DNA of 64,000 nucleotides from Candidatus Collinsella stercoripullorum (GCA_019117005.1 DXAO01000044.1:86125-150124); one strand, 5' to 3'; numbered from the stretch's first letter, positions 52,832 to 62,193 are shown. Numbers and translations: made by a program. Notes: generated by a model from the sequence alone, not told the origin.

Positions 52832-53980
52832 ATGGCATCGGTCTTCGGCAACGTCATCCACCTGTCGATCTTCGGGCAGTCCCACTCGCCCGCCATCGGC
52901 TGCTCCCTCGACGGGCTCCCCGCGGGCATCGAGCTCGACCTCGACGCCCTCCAGCGCTTCCTCGACCGCCGTGCGCCGGGCCGGTCGGACACGGCGACCA
53001 TGCGCCGGGAGGCGGACGCCCCCGAGTTCGTCGCGGGCGTCACCGACGGGCGCACCGACGGCGCGCCGCTCGCCGCGATCATCCGCAACGCGGACACCCG
53101 CTCGGGAGACTACGCCGGGCTGCGCCGGGTTCCCCGCCCCGGGCACGCCGACTTCCCCGCGCGCATCAAGTACCGCAACATGCACGACGTCGCCGGCGGC
53201 GGGCACTTCTCCGGCCGCCTCACCGCACCGCTGTGCGTCGCCGGCGGCATCGCCCTTCAGGCGCTCGAGGGCTGCGGCGTCCGCGTCGCCGCCCACATCG
53301 CCAACCTCGGCCCGGAGGGCATCCCCGACGAGCCGCTGAACCCGATGGAGGCCGACCCCGGGCAGCTGGCCGCCATCGCCTCACACGAGCTGCCCTGCAT
53401 CGACGCCGACGCGGCCTCCCGCATGCGGGAGGCGATCCTTTCCGCCCGCTCCGAGCTCGACAGCATCGGCGGGGTCGTCGAGTGCGCCGCCTACGGCATG
53501 CCCGCGGGCGTCGGCGACCCGATGTTCGACGGCATCGAGAACCGCATCGCGCGGATCGCGTTCGGGATCCCCGCGGTGAAGGGCGTCGACTTCGGCGCGG
53601 GCTTCGGCGCCGCGTACCTCAAGGGCAGCGAGAACAACGACGCCTACCGCATGGTCGGCGGCGCCGTCCGCACCGAGACCAACCGCGCCGGCGGCATCCT
53701 GGGCGGGATCACGACGGGCGCGCCCGTCGTCTGGCAGATGGCCGTCAAGCCGACGCCTTCGATCGGGCGCGTGCAGAGAAGCGTCGACATGGACGAGGGC
53801 GCGGACACGGAGCTCACCGTCCGCGGGCGCCACGACCCCTGCATCGTCCCGCGCGCGGTGCCCGTGGCCGAGGCCGCCTGCGCGCTCGCCCTGCTCGACG
53901 CCCTGCTGGAGGACGGGCGATTCCAGGAGCTGTACCGCGCCCCCGAGCGGGGCGAGAACACGACCCGACCGCTACCTTAG
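52832..53980 (+). CDS. aroC: Chorismate synthase
   Basis: AroC makes chorismate from EPSP using reduced FMN. The 382-aa protein begins VFGNVIHLSIFGQSHSPAIGC, where most homologues read FGESHG. GGGHFSGRLTAPL, FGAGFGAAYLKGSENND, and NRAGGILGGITTGAPVV also match the family. The ATG at 52832 follows AGGGGC. It lies 8 bp after aroA and 10 bp before pheA. Confidence 0.95.
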   Translation: MASVFGNVIHLSIFGQSHSPAIGCSLDGLPAGIELDLDALQRFLDRRAPGRSDTATMRREADAPEFVAGVTDGRTDGAPLAAIIRNADTRSGDYAGLRRVPRPGHADFPARIKYRNMHDVAGGGHFSGRLTAPLCVAGGIALQALEGCGVRVAAHIANLGPEGIPDEPLNPMEADPGQLAAIASHELPCIDADAASRMREAILSARSELDSIGGVVECAAYGMPAGVGDPMFDGIENRIARIAFGIPAVKGVDFGAGFGAAYLKGSENNDAYRMVGGAVRTETNRAGGILGGITTGAPVVWQMAVKPTPSIGRVQRSVDMDEGADTELTVRGRHDPCIVPRAVPVAEAACALALLDALLEDGRFQELYRAPERGENTTRPLP

Positions 53981-53990
53981 GGGGACCGCG

Positions 53991-55136
53991 ATGGACCTGA
54001 CCGATATCCGCGCCCGCATCGACGAGATCGACGACGGCATCCTTTCGCTGTTCTGCGAGCGCATGGGCCTCGCGTCGGCCGTCGCCGAGGCGAAGCGGGG
54101 CAGCGGCCGCGCCGTGTTCGACCCCGCGCGCGAGCGCGACAAGCTCGCCCGCGCCGCCGCGGCGGTGCCCGGGGAGCTCGAGCCCTATGTGACGAGCCTG
54201 TTCTCCCTGCTCATGAGCATGAACAAGGCCGAGCAGCAGAAGGTCATGCGCGCCGGCGACCCCGAGGCCCCCTCGGCCGTCGCCCGCGCCTCCTACCTCG
54301 ACGTCGACTCCCCCTTCCCCACGACCGCCACGGTGGCGTGCCAGGGGGTCGAGGGGGCGTACAGCCAGATCGCCGCGTGCCGGCTGTTCCGCGTGCCGAG
54401 CATCACGTACTTCAGCACCTTCGAGGGCGTCTTCCGCGCCGTGCGCGACGGGTTCTGCGACTACGGCGTGGTACCGATCGAGAACTCCTCGGCGGGCTCC
54501 GTGAACGCCGTGTACGACCTGCTCGCGCAGTACCGCTTCTCCATCGTCCGGTCGCTGCGCCTGAAGATCGACCACCAGCTGCTCGCCAAGCCCGGGACCC
54601 GGCTCGCCGACATCACCGAGGTCCACTCCCATGAGCAGGCGGTGGCGCAGTGCGCCGGCTTCCTCGAGCGCCTGGGCTGCCGGGTGCGCGTCGCGCCCAA
54701 CACCGCCATGGCGGCGGAGCTCGTCGCGCGAAGCGACCGGCGCGACGTCGCGGCGCTCTCCTCGCGCGCCTGCGCGGGCCTCTACGGCCTCGACGTCCTG
54801 GAGTCCGACGTCCAGGACACCGACCACAACTACACGCGCTTCATCGTCATCTCCTCGCAGCCGCAGGTCTTCCCCGGGGCGACCCGCACCTCCCTCATGC
54901 TGACGGTGAACCACGAGCCCGGCTCCCTGTACCGGGTCCTCGAGCGCTTCTACGCGCTGGACGTCAACCTCGTCAAGCTCGAGAGCCGTCCGATCCCCGG
55001 GCGCGACTTCGAGTTCATGTTCTACTTCGACCTCGACTGCCCCGCCGGGAGCCGACCGCTCGACGTGCTGCTCGACGCCCTCGACGACGTGTGCGAGCGC
55101 TGCACGTACTTCGGCACCTACACGGAGGTGGTCTAG
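53991..55136 (+). CDS. pheA: Chorismate mutase / prephenate dehydratase fusion (P-protein)
   Basis: The bifunctional enzyme leads from chorismate to phenylpyruvate. In 381 aa, residues 1-85 are an AroQ-type chorismate mutase (IRARIDEIDDGILSLFCERM). Residues about 110-290 are the prephenate dehydratase with ACQGVEGAYSQ, VPIENSSAGSVNAVYDLL and the catalytic TRF in HNYTRFIVI. Residues 300-381 are an ACT domain with the Phe-binding ESRP (VKLESRPIPG). The ACT domain predicts feedback inhibition by phenylalanine. The stop TAG shares its last base with the next gene's GTG. Confidence 0.95.
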   Translation: MDLTDIRARIDEIDDGILSLFCERMGLASAVAEAKRGSGRAVFDPARERDKLARAAAAVPGELEPYVTSLFSLLMSMNKAEQQKVMRAGDPEAPSAVARASYLDVDSPFPTTATVACQGVEGAYSQIAACRLFRVPSITYFSTFEGVFRAVRDGFCDYGVVPIENSSAGSVNAVYDLLAQYRFSIVRSLRLKIDHQLLAKPGTRLADITEVHSHEQAVAQCAGFLERLGCRVRVAPNTAMAAELVARSDRRDVAALSSRACAGLYGLDVLESDVQDTDHNYTRFIVISSQPQVFPGATRTSLMLTVNHEPGSLYRVLERFYALDVNLVKLESRPIPGRDFEFMFYFDLDCPAGSRPLDVLLDALDDVCERCTYFGTYTEVV

Positions 55137-56401
55137 TGAGCGCGAACCGGCCCTTCGGCCTGCTCGGCCGCACCCTCGGCCACAGCTACACCCCGCTCAT
55201 CTACCGCGAGCTCGCAGGGCTCGACTACGTCCGCTTCGAGCGCGAGCCCGACGAGGTCGAGGCGTTCCTAGCCGGCGGCGCGTGGGAGGGCGTGAACGTC
55301 ACCATCCCCTACAAGCGTACGGTCATGGCCTATCTGGACGAGCTGAGCGACGTCGCCGAGCGGCTCGGCAACGTGAACACCATCGTCCGCCTGCCCGACG
55401 GGCGCCTGCGGGGCGACAACACCGATTACTTCGGCTTCCGCTTCCTGCTCGACTCGACCGGCGCCGAGGTCCGCGGCAAGACCGCCCTCGTGCTCGGCGG
55501 GAGCGGCGGGGCGGGCTCGACCGTCATGCGGGTCCTCGCCGACGCCGGGGCGGACCCCGTCTCCGTGGGCCGCACGGGCGCCGTCACGTACCGGGACCTC
55601 CCGCGCTACGCCGACGCGGCGCTTCTGGTCAACTGCACGCCCGTGGGCATGTACCCCTCCTGCCCCGCGGCCCCCTGCACCCTCGACGGCCTCGACGGGC
55701 TCGAGGCCGTCATCGACATCGTCTACAACCCCGCGCGCACGGCGCTCATGATGGAGGCCGAGCGGCGCGGTATCCCGTGCGCGGGCGGCCTCGCCATGCT
55801 CGTCGCCCAGGCCGCCCAGGCCGTCGAGCGCTACACCGGGCAGGCGGTGGACGCCGGGCGCATCGCGTCCGTCACGGCGGCCCTGTCCGCGACCGAGCAG
55901 AACATCGCCCTGATCGGGATGCCGGGCTCGGGTAAGACGCGGGTCGGGGCCGCCCTCGCCCGCCTCCTCGGGCGCGAGCACGTCGACGCCGACCACGTCC
56001 TCGCCGCGCAGCTGGGCGAGTCATGCGCCTCCTTCATCGAGCGCGAGGGCGAGGACGCCTTCCGCATCCGGGAGACCGCCTGCCTGGCGGAGCTCTCCCG
56101 CCGCTCGGGCATCGTGCTCTCGTGCGGAGGGGGCGTGGTCACGCGGGAGGGAAACTACCCGCTCCTGCACCAGAACAGCCTGATCGTCATGCTCGACCGC
56201 CCGCTCGGCGAGCTCTCCAGCAAGGGAAGGCCCCTGTCCGCCCGGGACGGCGTGGAGAAGCTCGCCGCGGAGCGGATGGGCCGCTACCGCGCCTGGGCGG
56301 ACATCGTCGTCGCGTCGCGCGAGAGCGCCCGGGCGACCGCCTCCGCCGTCGCCGCGCAGCTGCCCGCCATGATCGCGGCTCCGCACCCGTCGGAGCCCTA
56401 G
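55136..56401 (+). CDS. aroEK: Shikimate dehydrogenase-shikimate kinase fusion (AroE-AroK)
   Basis: One 421-aa chain carries two successive shikimate steps. Residues 1-250 are AroE: GLLGRTLGHSYTP, catalytic Lys60 in NVTIPYK, Asp97 in NTDYFGF, and the NADP loop GGSGGAGSTVM. Residues 255-421 are AroK: P-loop GMPGSGKT (261-268), VDADHV, the shikimate-binding FRIRE, CGGGVV, lid SKGRPL, and RMGRYRAWAD. All expected catalytic residues are kept in both halves. The GTG at 55136 has GGAGG 7 bases upstream and overlaps pheA by one base. No separate aroE or aroK is in the operon. Confidence 0.94.
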   Translation: MSANRPFGLLGRTLGHSYTPLIYRELAGLDYVRFEREPDEVEAFLAGGAWEGVNVTIPYKRTVMAYLDELSDVAERLGNVNTIVRLPDGRLRGDNTDYFGFRFLLDSTGAEVRGKTALVLGGSGGAGSTVMRVLADAGADPVSVGRTGAVTYRDLPRYADAALLVNCTPVGMYPSCPAAPCTLDGLDGLEAVIDIVYNPARTALMMEAERRGIPCAGGLAMLVAQAAQAVERYTGQAVDAGRIASVTAALSATEQNIALIGMPGSGKTRVGAALARLLGREHVDADHVLAAQLGESCASFIEREGEDAFRIRETACLAELSRRSGIVLSCGGGVVTREGNYPLLHQNSLIVMLDRPLGELSSKGRPLSARDGVEKLAAERMGRYRAWADIVVASRESARATASAVAAQLPAMIAAPHPSEP

Positions 56402-56413
56402 ATAGGAGGAACC

Positions 56414-56854
56414 ATGAAGGCCCTGGTCGTCAACGGCCCCAACCTCAACATGCTCGGCATCCGTGAACCGGATATCTACGGCCGCCGGACCTACGACGAC
56501 CTCGTCTCGCTGTGCCGGGACGCCGGGGGGCAGGCGGGGTTCGACGAGGTCGAGGTCGTGCAGTCCAACCACGAGGGGGACCTCATCGACATGATCCAGC
56601 ACGCGTACGGACGCTACGACGGGATCGTCATCAACCCCGCGGCGTACACGCACACGAGCGTGGGGCTGCTCGACGCGCTCAAGGCGGTCAGCCTCCCCGC
56701 GGTCGAGGTCCACATCTCCGAGGTCGACGCGCGCGAGGCCTTCCGCCAGGTGTCGTATGTGCGCGGCGCCTGCTTCGCGACGGTGACCGGCGAGGGCCTC
56801 GAGGGCTACGCCCACGCCCTGAGGCTGCTCGCCGCCCGCCTGTCCGCCCGCTAG
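56414..56854 (+). CDS. aroQ: Type II 3-dehydroquinate dehydratase
   Basis: AroQ dehydrates 3-dehydroquinate to 3-dehydroshikimate. The 146-aa protein has VVNGPNLNMLGIREPDIYG with the catalytic Tyr, QSNHEGDLID, INPAAYTHTSVGLLDAL, and VEVHISEVDAREAFRQVSY. AGGAGG lies before the ATG. It closes the run of pathway genes, so this operon encodes every step from DAHP synthesis to phenylpyruvate and 4-hydroxyphenylpyruvate. Confidence 0.97.
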   Translation: MKALVVNGPNLNMLGIREPDIYGRRTYDDLVSLCRDAGGQAGFDEVEVVQSNHEGDLIDMIQHAYGRYDGIVINPAAYTHTSVGLLDALKAVSLPAVEVHISEVDAREAFRQVSYVRGACFATVTGEGLEGYAHALRLLAARLSAR

Positions 56855-56931
56855 GCCGCACGGGCCGCCGCATCCGGGGCGGCGTACGGCGGGGTCCGGG
56901 AAGGTTCGAGCGATACGGGGAAACGGGGATC

Positions 56932-58857
56932 ATGGAGGGAACGGGTGCATTCGGCCGCGCCGCGCGCACGGGCCGCGACGTAGGCGCGCGCATCGCGGGC
57001 GCGCTGAGCTCCGGAGCGCTCTACACCCTCCTGTTCGCGACCATCACGGCCCTGTTCGGCTCCGCCTACACCCTCGTCATCTCCCCGGTCATCGTCATCT
57101 TCCGCACGCGCCGCAACGCGGTCATCCCCCTCGAGCTCCTCCCCCGCGTCGCCGTCTCCCTGATCGCGTTGAACGCGCTGGCCCACCTGGCGACGACGGG
57201 GGCGGGATGGTGCGTCGCCCTGAACGCCGCCGTCCCCTTCCTCCTCGCGCTCGTCCAGTCGAGCCAGTTCGAGCCGAAGGCCTATTTCGGCTACGTCATG
57301 GCGTTCGTCTTCCTCGAGCTGAAACCGCTCACGCCCGCCGGGTTCGCCGTCCAGCTCGCCGCGACCGCGTACGCCGCGCTCGTCCTCACCGCGGTCCTCG
57401 CGCTCACGCGATGGCTGAAGGGGCGCGCGCCGCACCCCGAGCGCGACCTCGACGAGGGCCTCGAGACCCTCGCGCAGGTGCTCGACCGCATCGCCGAGGG
57501 CGAGGGCGCCGAGTCGCTCGCCTCCGAGGCGACCGCGCTGGAGCGCGCCTTCGACCGGCTGTGCTACCGCGCCCGCGGGCTCGTGCGCGCGCCGGACGGC
57601 GTCGCCATGCGCTACTACCTCTACGCGACGCTGTTCCAGCGGGCCGTCTACCTCCTTGACGACGCCTCGTGGCAGCGCGGGGACGAGCGCGCCCCCGACC
57701 CGTCGTCCTTCCACGACCTGGCCGCGCTCGTGCGCCAGGTGCGCGCCGCGCGGACGCCCGAGGAGCACGCCGTGATCAGACGGTGCCTCCAGATGCTGCT
57801 CGACCTGGTCGAGATGCCCGAGGGGCGCGTGAGGATCTTCTTCCGCAGCATGCTCCACACCCTCATGCTCATCGTATCCGACGAGCCCGCGCGGGGCCGG
57901 CGGCTCGCCGCCGCGGGCATGGCGCCGGCGCGCGAGGTCCTGCGGTCAGTGCTCGACCTCATCGACCCGGACGCCGCGCAGTTCCGCTTCGCGACGCGGC
58001 TCGCCGCGGTGATGGCGACCACCTCGACTATCAGCCTGCTGTGGGGGTTCGAGCACGTGTACTGGCTGCCCCTCAACGCCTTCCTCCTCCTCATGCCGAG
58101 CTACGAGGAGAGCGCCCACCGCATGCGCACGCGCCCGGTGGGGACCGCGCTCGGATGCATCCTGGTGTTCGCTTGCGGCCACGTGGTCCAGGGGACCCTC
58201 GCCGTCTACGCCTTCTGCATGGTCATGATCCTGTTCGTCTACGCCTGCACCCCCGGGAGCTGGCAGCAGGCCGTGTTCTCGAGCTCGTTCGCGCTCATGA
58301 TGGCCTCGCTGACCATCGGCGAGGCGACGGCCATGGCGCTCCGCCTGCTGTTCGTGCTGCTGGCGGTCGCGATCGTGCTCGTGGTGAACCGGTTCGTCCT
58401 GCCCTCCCGCCGCGAGCGCATCTACGAGGGCAACAAGCGGCAGCTCATGAGGATCGAGGACGCGTACTGGGACCTCGTGGCGGCCAGCGTGGTGCGCCAT
58501 GTGCCGCTTCACCGGTCGGGCGAGATGCTCTCCGCGTTCCATCTGGTGTACGAGGAGGCCTACGCCTACGCGCAGGGACTCGACGACGCGGCGGAGCGCT
58601 CGCGCGAGACGGGGCGCCTCGTGGTGCTGTGGCACATGTTCTCGGAGGTGGAGCAGGTCGAGTACCTCGTGCAGTCCGGTGAGCTGCCCGAAGGGGACCT
58701 CGCGCTCGTGCGGACGCTCGCCATGCGCCTCAAGGGGCGGCCGGCGGTCTCGTCGACCTCCCATGCCACCGTGGCCCTGATCGACGAGGTGGCCTCCGAC
58801 GACCTGCGCTACGCGCTGCACCGCTACGTGGAGAACGGCCGGCGCCTGGCGTCATGA
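56932..58857 (+). CDS. FUSC-family membrane protein
   Basis: This is a predicted integral membrane protein of the FUSC/aromatic acid exporter superfamily. The 641-aa chain has two blocks of about six membrane helices (roughly 22-160 and 355-470), separated by a soluble helical region. A soluble C-terminal half (475-641) follows, rich in charged helices (YEGNKRQLMRIEDAYWDLV). The second block has the FUSC-like RMRTRPVGTALGCILVFACGH. The ATG at 56932 has only a weak GGGGAT site. It lies 77 bp after aroQ, so it may belong to the aromatic operon; export of an aromatic acid (as AaeB does) is inferred from family and position only. Confidence 0.78.
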   Translation: MEGTGAFGRAARTGRDVGARIAGALSSGALYTLLFATITALFGSAYTLVISPVIVIFRTRRNAVIPLELLPRVAVSLIALNALAHLATTGAGWCVALNAAVPFLLALVQSSQFEPKAYFGYVMAFVFLELKPLTPAGFAVQLAATAYAALVLTAVLALTRWLKGRAPHPERDLDEGLETLAQVLDRIAEGEGAESLASEATALERAFDRLCYRARGLVRAPDGVAMRYYLYATLFQRAVYLLDDASWQRGDERAPDPSSFHDLAALVRQVRAARTPEEHAVIRRCLQMLLDLVEMPEGRVRIFFRSMLHTLMLIVSDEPARGRRLAAAGMAPAREVLRSVLDLIDPDAAQFRFATRLAAVMATTSTISLLWGFEHVYWLPLNAFLLLMPSYEESAHRMRTRPVGTALGCILVFACGHVVQGTLAVYAFCMVMILFVYACTPGSWQQAVFSSSFALMMASLTIGEATAMALRLLFVLLAVAIVLVVNRFVLPSRRERIYEGNKRQLMRIEDAYWDLVAASVVRHVPLHRSGEMLSAFHLVYEEAYAYAQGLDDAAERSRETGRLVVLWHMFSEVEQVEYLVQSGELPEGDLALVRTLAMRLKGRPAVSSTSHATVALIDEVASDDLRYALHRYVENGRRLAS

Positions 58858-58867
58858 GGCGGAAGCG

Positions 58868-58890
58868 GGCAGGCCGCCGCCCGGCCTGCC
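58868..58890. terminator. Bidirectional hairpin between FUSC gene and recN
   Basis: GGCAGGCCG and CGGCCTGCC arms (58868-58876, 58882-58890) sit in the 43-bp gap between two convergent genes. No T-run is present on either strand. Confidence 0.55.
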
Positions 58891-58900
58891 GTCAGGCGCC

Positions 58901-60532
58901 CTACAGGCGGCCCGCCTCGGCGAGCATCTGACGGGCGTGGTCGAGCGAGGCCCGGGCGGTGTCGCCGGAGAGCATGCGCGCGACCTCCGCCACGCGCGCG
59001 TCGCCGGACACCTGGTGCAGGGTCGTCCGCGGCATCTCGCCGTCGAGCTTCTCGACGACGTAGTGGCGCTCCCCCATCACCGCGACCTGGGCGAGATGGG
59101 TGACGACGATCACCTGGTGCGTCCGCGCGAGGTCGGCGAGGACGAGGGCGAGGGCCCGGGCGACCGAGCCGCCGACGCCCGCATCGACCTCGTCGAAGAC
59201 GAGCGTGTCGACGCCGTCCGCCTCCCCGAGGACGACCTTGGAGGCGAGCATCACGCGCGAGAGCTCGCCGCCCGAGGCGATCCGGCGCAGCGGCCGCGGG
59301 GTCATCCCCGGCCCGCTGCGGTAGAGCAGCTCGCAGGAGCGCGGGCCGGCGTCGGTCCACGCGCTGCGGGGGAGCTCCCGGCTCTCCCACACGAGCTCGG
59401 CGCGGCCCATCTCGAGGCGCGCCATCTGCTTGCCCACCTCGCGGCAGAACCGAGGGGCCGCGGCATCGCGCGCCCGGGTGAGGGCGCGGGCGGCACCGCG
59501 GAGCTCGTCCTCCGCGCGCTCGCGCGCCTCCCGGGCCGCGCGCATGCGCGCCTCCGCGTCGTCGACGAGCGAGAGCAGCTCGCGCGCCTCGTCGCGGCGC
59601 GCGAAGACGTCCTCCATCCGCGGGCCGAACCGGCGCATGAGCCCCTTGAGCTCCGCATGGCGCTGCTGGGCGGCGGCGAGGCGGGCGGGGTCGTACTCGA
59701 CGCCGTCGCGGTACCTGCGCAGCTCGGAGGCCGCGTCCTCGATGGTGATGGCCGCCGAGGAGAGCTCGTCGGCGAACTCGGAGAGGCGCGCGTCGACCGC
59801 GCCCATGCGCGCGAGCTCGGAGATGGCGGCGTTCAGGCCGTCGAGCGCTCCCCCCTCGTCGGAGAGGGCGGCCTCCGCGTCGTTGGCGCATACGGCGAGC
59901 GCCTCGGCGTGCTCGGCGCGCGGCAGGCTCTCCTCGAGCTCCTCGAGCTCCCCGGGTTTCGGATCCGCCTCCTCGATGCGCTCGAGCGCGAAGCGCGCCT
60001 CCTCGATCCTGGCCCCCTGGGTGCGCGCGGCCTCCTCGACGCGGGCGAGCTCGCGCTCGGCCGCGCGCGCGGCGCGCAGCGCCCCACGGTAGGCCTCGAG
60101 CGCGGCGGAGACCGTCGGTCCCGCCCACGCGTCGACCATCCCCACATGGGACGCGGGGTCCAGCAGGCGCTGATGCTCATGCTGGCCGCACAGGTCGATC
60201 TGGGAGCCGACGCGCTCGGAGAGCTCGCGGACGCTGGCGAGCGCGCCGTCGATGCGCACGCGGCTGCGCCCGTCGGCCGAGACGCGGCGGGACACGACCG
60301 TGCCCTCCGTGTCGTGCGGCCCGGCGAACACGCGGCCCTCGACGACGGCGGCCGCCTCCCCCTCGCGGACCATGGCGGAGTCGGCGCGCTCGCCCATGAG
60401 CAGCTTGCAGGCGGACAGCAGGGCGGTCTTGCCCGCCCCCGTCTCGCCGGTGAGGACGGTCAGCCCCGCGCAGGGTTCCAGCTCCGCCTCGCCGATCAGG
60501 GCGAGGTTCTCGACGCGGATGTCATCGATCAT
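58901..60532 (-). CDS. recN: DNA repair protein RecN
   Basis: RecN is an SMC-like ATPase in double-strand break repair. The 543-aa protein has an N-terminal Walker A (VLTGETGAGKTALL), a Q-loop region CGQHEHQRLL, a long central coiled coil (about 150-370), the signature ASGGELSRVMLA, and Walker B VDTLVFDEVDAGVGG. The ATG lies 11 bp inside the end of nadK, in the conserved tlyA-nadK-recN cluster of Gram-positive bacteria. Confidence 0.96.
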   Translation of the reverse strand: MIDDIRVENLALIGEAELEPCAGLTVLTGETGAGKTALLSACKLLMGERADSAMVREGEAAAVVEGRVFAGPHDTEGTVVSRRVSADGRSRVRIDGALASVRELSERVGSQIDLCGQHEHQRLLDPASHVGMVDAWAGPTVSAALEAYRGALRAARAAERELARVEEAARTQGARIEEARFALERIEEADPKPGELEELEESLPRAEHAEALAVCANDAEAALSDEGGALDGLNAAISELARMGAVDARLSEFADELSSAAITIEDAASELRRYRDGVEYDPARLAAAQQRHAELKGLMRRFGPRMEDVFARRDEARELLSLVDDAEARMRAAREARERAEDELRGAARALTRARDAAAPRFCREVGKQMARLEMGRAELVWESRELPRSAWTDAGPRSCELLYRSGPGMTPRPLRRIASGGELSRVMLASKVVLGEADGVDTLVFDEVDAGVGGSVARALALVLADLARTHQVIVVTHLAQVAVMGERHYVVEKLDGEMPRTTLHQVSGDARVAEVARMLSGDTARASLDHARQMLAEAGRL

Positions 60533-61391
60533 GGCCGCGCACCCCGTAGAAGACCCTGGAGACCGAGTTGTAAAAACTCTCGGGACCGTAGTCGAGCAGA
60601 AGCACGTCGGCGTCCCCGCGCCGGGCGACGACGCGCTCGATGCGGCCCGCGCAGGTGACGAACTGGCCGTCGACGGAGATCGCGGGATCCGAGGGGCGGT
60701 CGTGCGAGACGGCGATCTCCACCGCGTCGGCCGGGGAGGTCAGGAAGGCCCGCGCCTGGATCGTATGGGCGGCGATGGGCACGAACACGAGGCCGGTGAA
60801 CTCGGGGCTGACGATGGGCCCGCCGGCCGACAGGGCGTAGCCCGTCGACCCCGTGGCCGTCGAGACCACCACGCCGTCGCCGCGCAACCGGTCGATATGG
60901 TGGCCGGACACCGAGACGTCGAACTCGACCATCTCGGAGAGCGGGCCGCGGGTGAGCGCCATGTCGTTCAGGCCGCAGGCGCGCACGGTCTCAACCGCGC
61001 CGTCCTCGGAGACGGCGGTGACCTCGCAGTCGAGCTTCGCGCGGCGGCTGACGTGCATCTCGCCGGCCAGCGCGTCGGCGACCACCCCGAGGATGTCGCG
61101 CTCAGCGGGGCTCGCCGCGGTGAGGAAGCCCAGATGGCCGTAGGACAGCCCGAGGATGGGAATCTCGCGGGAGCCCACGATCCGGGCGGCGCGCAGCAGC
61201 GTGCCGTCCCCGCCCAGCGAGATCACCAGCCCGCTGCCGTCGACGACGTCGTCGGGCGCGGTCTCGATCAGGGAGCGCGGGTCGCGCGCCCAGGCGACCT
61301 CGTAGCCCTGGCGGGTGAGCCAGAGCTCCAGGGTGAGGCCGCTTTGGACGGCCTCATCGTTCTGATAGTTGGGGACGAGGAAGATCTTCAT
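60522..61391 (-). CDS. nadK: NAD kinase
   Basis: NadK phosphorylates NAD to NADP. The 289-aa protein has VISLGGDGTLLRAAR (GGDG motif), LGLSYGHLGFLTA, GLNDMALTRGPL, and the glycine-rich VVSTATGSTGYALSAGGPIVSP. Its ATG overlaps the tlyA stop as ATGA and its end overlaps recN by 11 bp, so three proteins are coupled in translation. Confidence 0.96.
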   Translation of the reverse strand: MKIFLVPNYQNDEAVQSGLTLELWLTRQGYEVAWARDPRSLIETAPDDVVDGSGLVISLGGDGTLLRAARIVGSREIPILGLSYGHLGFLTAASPAERDILGVVADALAGEMHVSRRAKLDCEVTAVSEDGAVETVRACGLNDMALTRGPLSEMVEFDVSVSGHHIDRLRGDGVVVSTATGSTGYALSAGGPIVSPEFTGLVFVPIAAHTIQARAFLTSPADAVEIAVSHDRPSDPAISVDGQFVTCAGRIERVVARRGDADVLLLDYGPESFYNSVSRVFYGVRGHDR

Positions 61392-62191
61392 AGCGTCTTC
61401 GACCTTTCGACCAGCCGTTCCACCTGGCTCCCGAGCGCCTCGGGACCCTCCCGCCCGGCCAGTGCCCGGTCACCGAGCAGGAAGAACTCGCGGTTGCCCT
61501 TCGCCCCCGTGATGGGGGACGCGCAGAGGTCGACGGGATACAGCCCGGACTCGGCGAACAGGGCGATGGCATGCTCGAGGACGCGGGCGTGGACCGCGGG
61601 GTCGCGGACCACGCCGCCGGCGCCCACCTCGTCGGGCGCCGCCTCGAACTGGGGCTTCACAAGGGTGAGGAACCTGCCCCGATCACCGAGCAGCTCCATG
61701 ACGGCGGGCAGAATCACGCCGATGCCGGTGAACGAGACGTCGCAGACGGCGAGGTCGAAGGCGCCGGAGAACCCCTGCGCGGGCACGTCGACGATGTTGG
61801 TGCGCTCGAGCAGCGTGACCCGCGGGTCGCGGCGCAGGCTCCAGGCGAACTGCGCGCGCCCGACGTCCACCGCGACGACGCGGGCCGCGCCGCGCTGGAG
61901 GAGGCAGTCGGTGAAGCCGCCGGTCGAGCACCCGATATCGATGCACGTGAGGCCCGTGGGGTCCACGCCGAACGCGTCGAGCGCGCCCGCGAGCTTGAGC
62001 CCGCCGCGGCCGACGTACGGGATCCTCCCCTTCACATGGATCGAGGCGCCGGGCTCGATGCGCGCAGCCGGCGACTCGAGCCGCCCCCCGCCGCACGAGA
62101 CGAGCCCCGCCATGCACAGGCGCAGGGCCTCGTCGCGGTCCGCGGCAAGGCCCTGGGCGATGAGCTCGTCGTCCACGCGCCCGCGACGCAT
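61388..62191 (-). CDS. tlyA: TlyA-family rRNA 2'-O-methyltransferase
   Basis: TlyA methylates 16S (and often 23S) rRNA; in mycobacteria its loss gives capreomycin resistance. The 267-aa protein has an N-terminal S4 domain (about 1-60, RVDDELIAQGL), then PYVGRGGLKLAGALDAFG, the SAM-binding CIDIGCSTGGFTDCLLQRGA, and the catalytic KDKE-type residues including DVSFTG and LVKPQFEA. The longer S4 start (RRGRVDDELIAQGLA) suggests the 16S+23S TlyA-II type, by inference. ATG at 62191, 2 bp after xseB. Confidence 0.94.
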   Translation of the reverse strand: MRRGRVDDELIAQGLAADRDEALRLCMAGLVSCGGGRLESPAARIEPGASIHVKGRIPYVGRGGLKLAGALDAFGVDPTGLTCIDIGCSTGGFTDCLLQRGAARVVAVDVGRAQFAWSLRRDPRVTLLERTNIVDVPAQGFSGAFDLAVCDVSFTGIGVILPAVMELLGDRGRFLTLVKPQFEAAPDEVGAGGVVRDPAVHARVLEHAIALFAESGLYPVDLCASPITGAKGNREFFLLGDRALAGREGPEALGSQVERLVERSKTL

Positions 62192-62193
62192 GG

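Noticed and set aside
61388..62191. Haemolysin annotation for the TlyA homologue
   Set aside because: The S4 domain and FtsJ-like methyltransferase core mark it as an rRNA methyltransferase; haemolysis is a legacy name.
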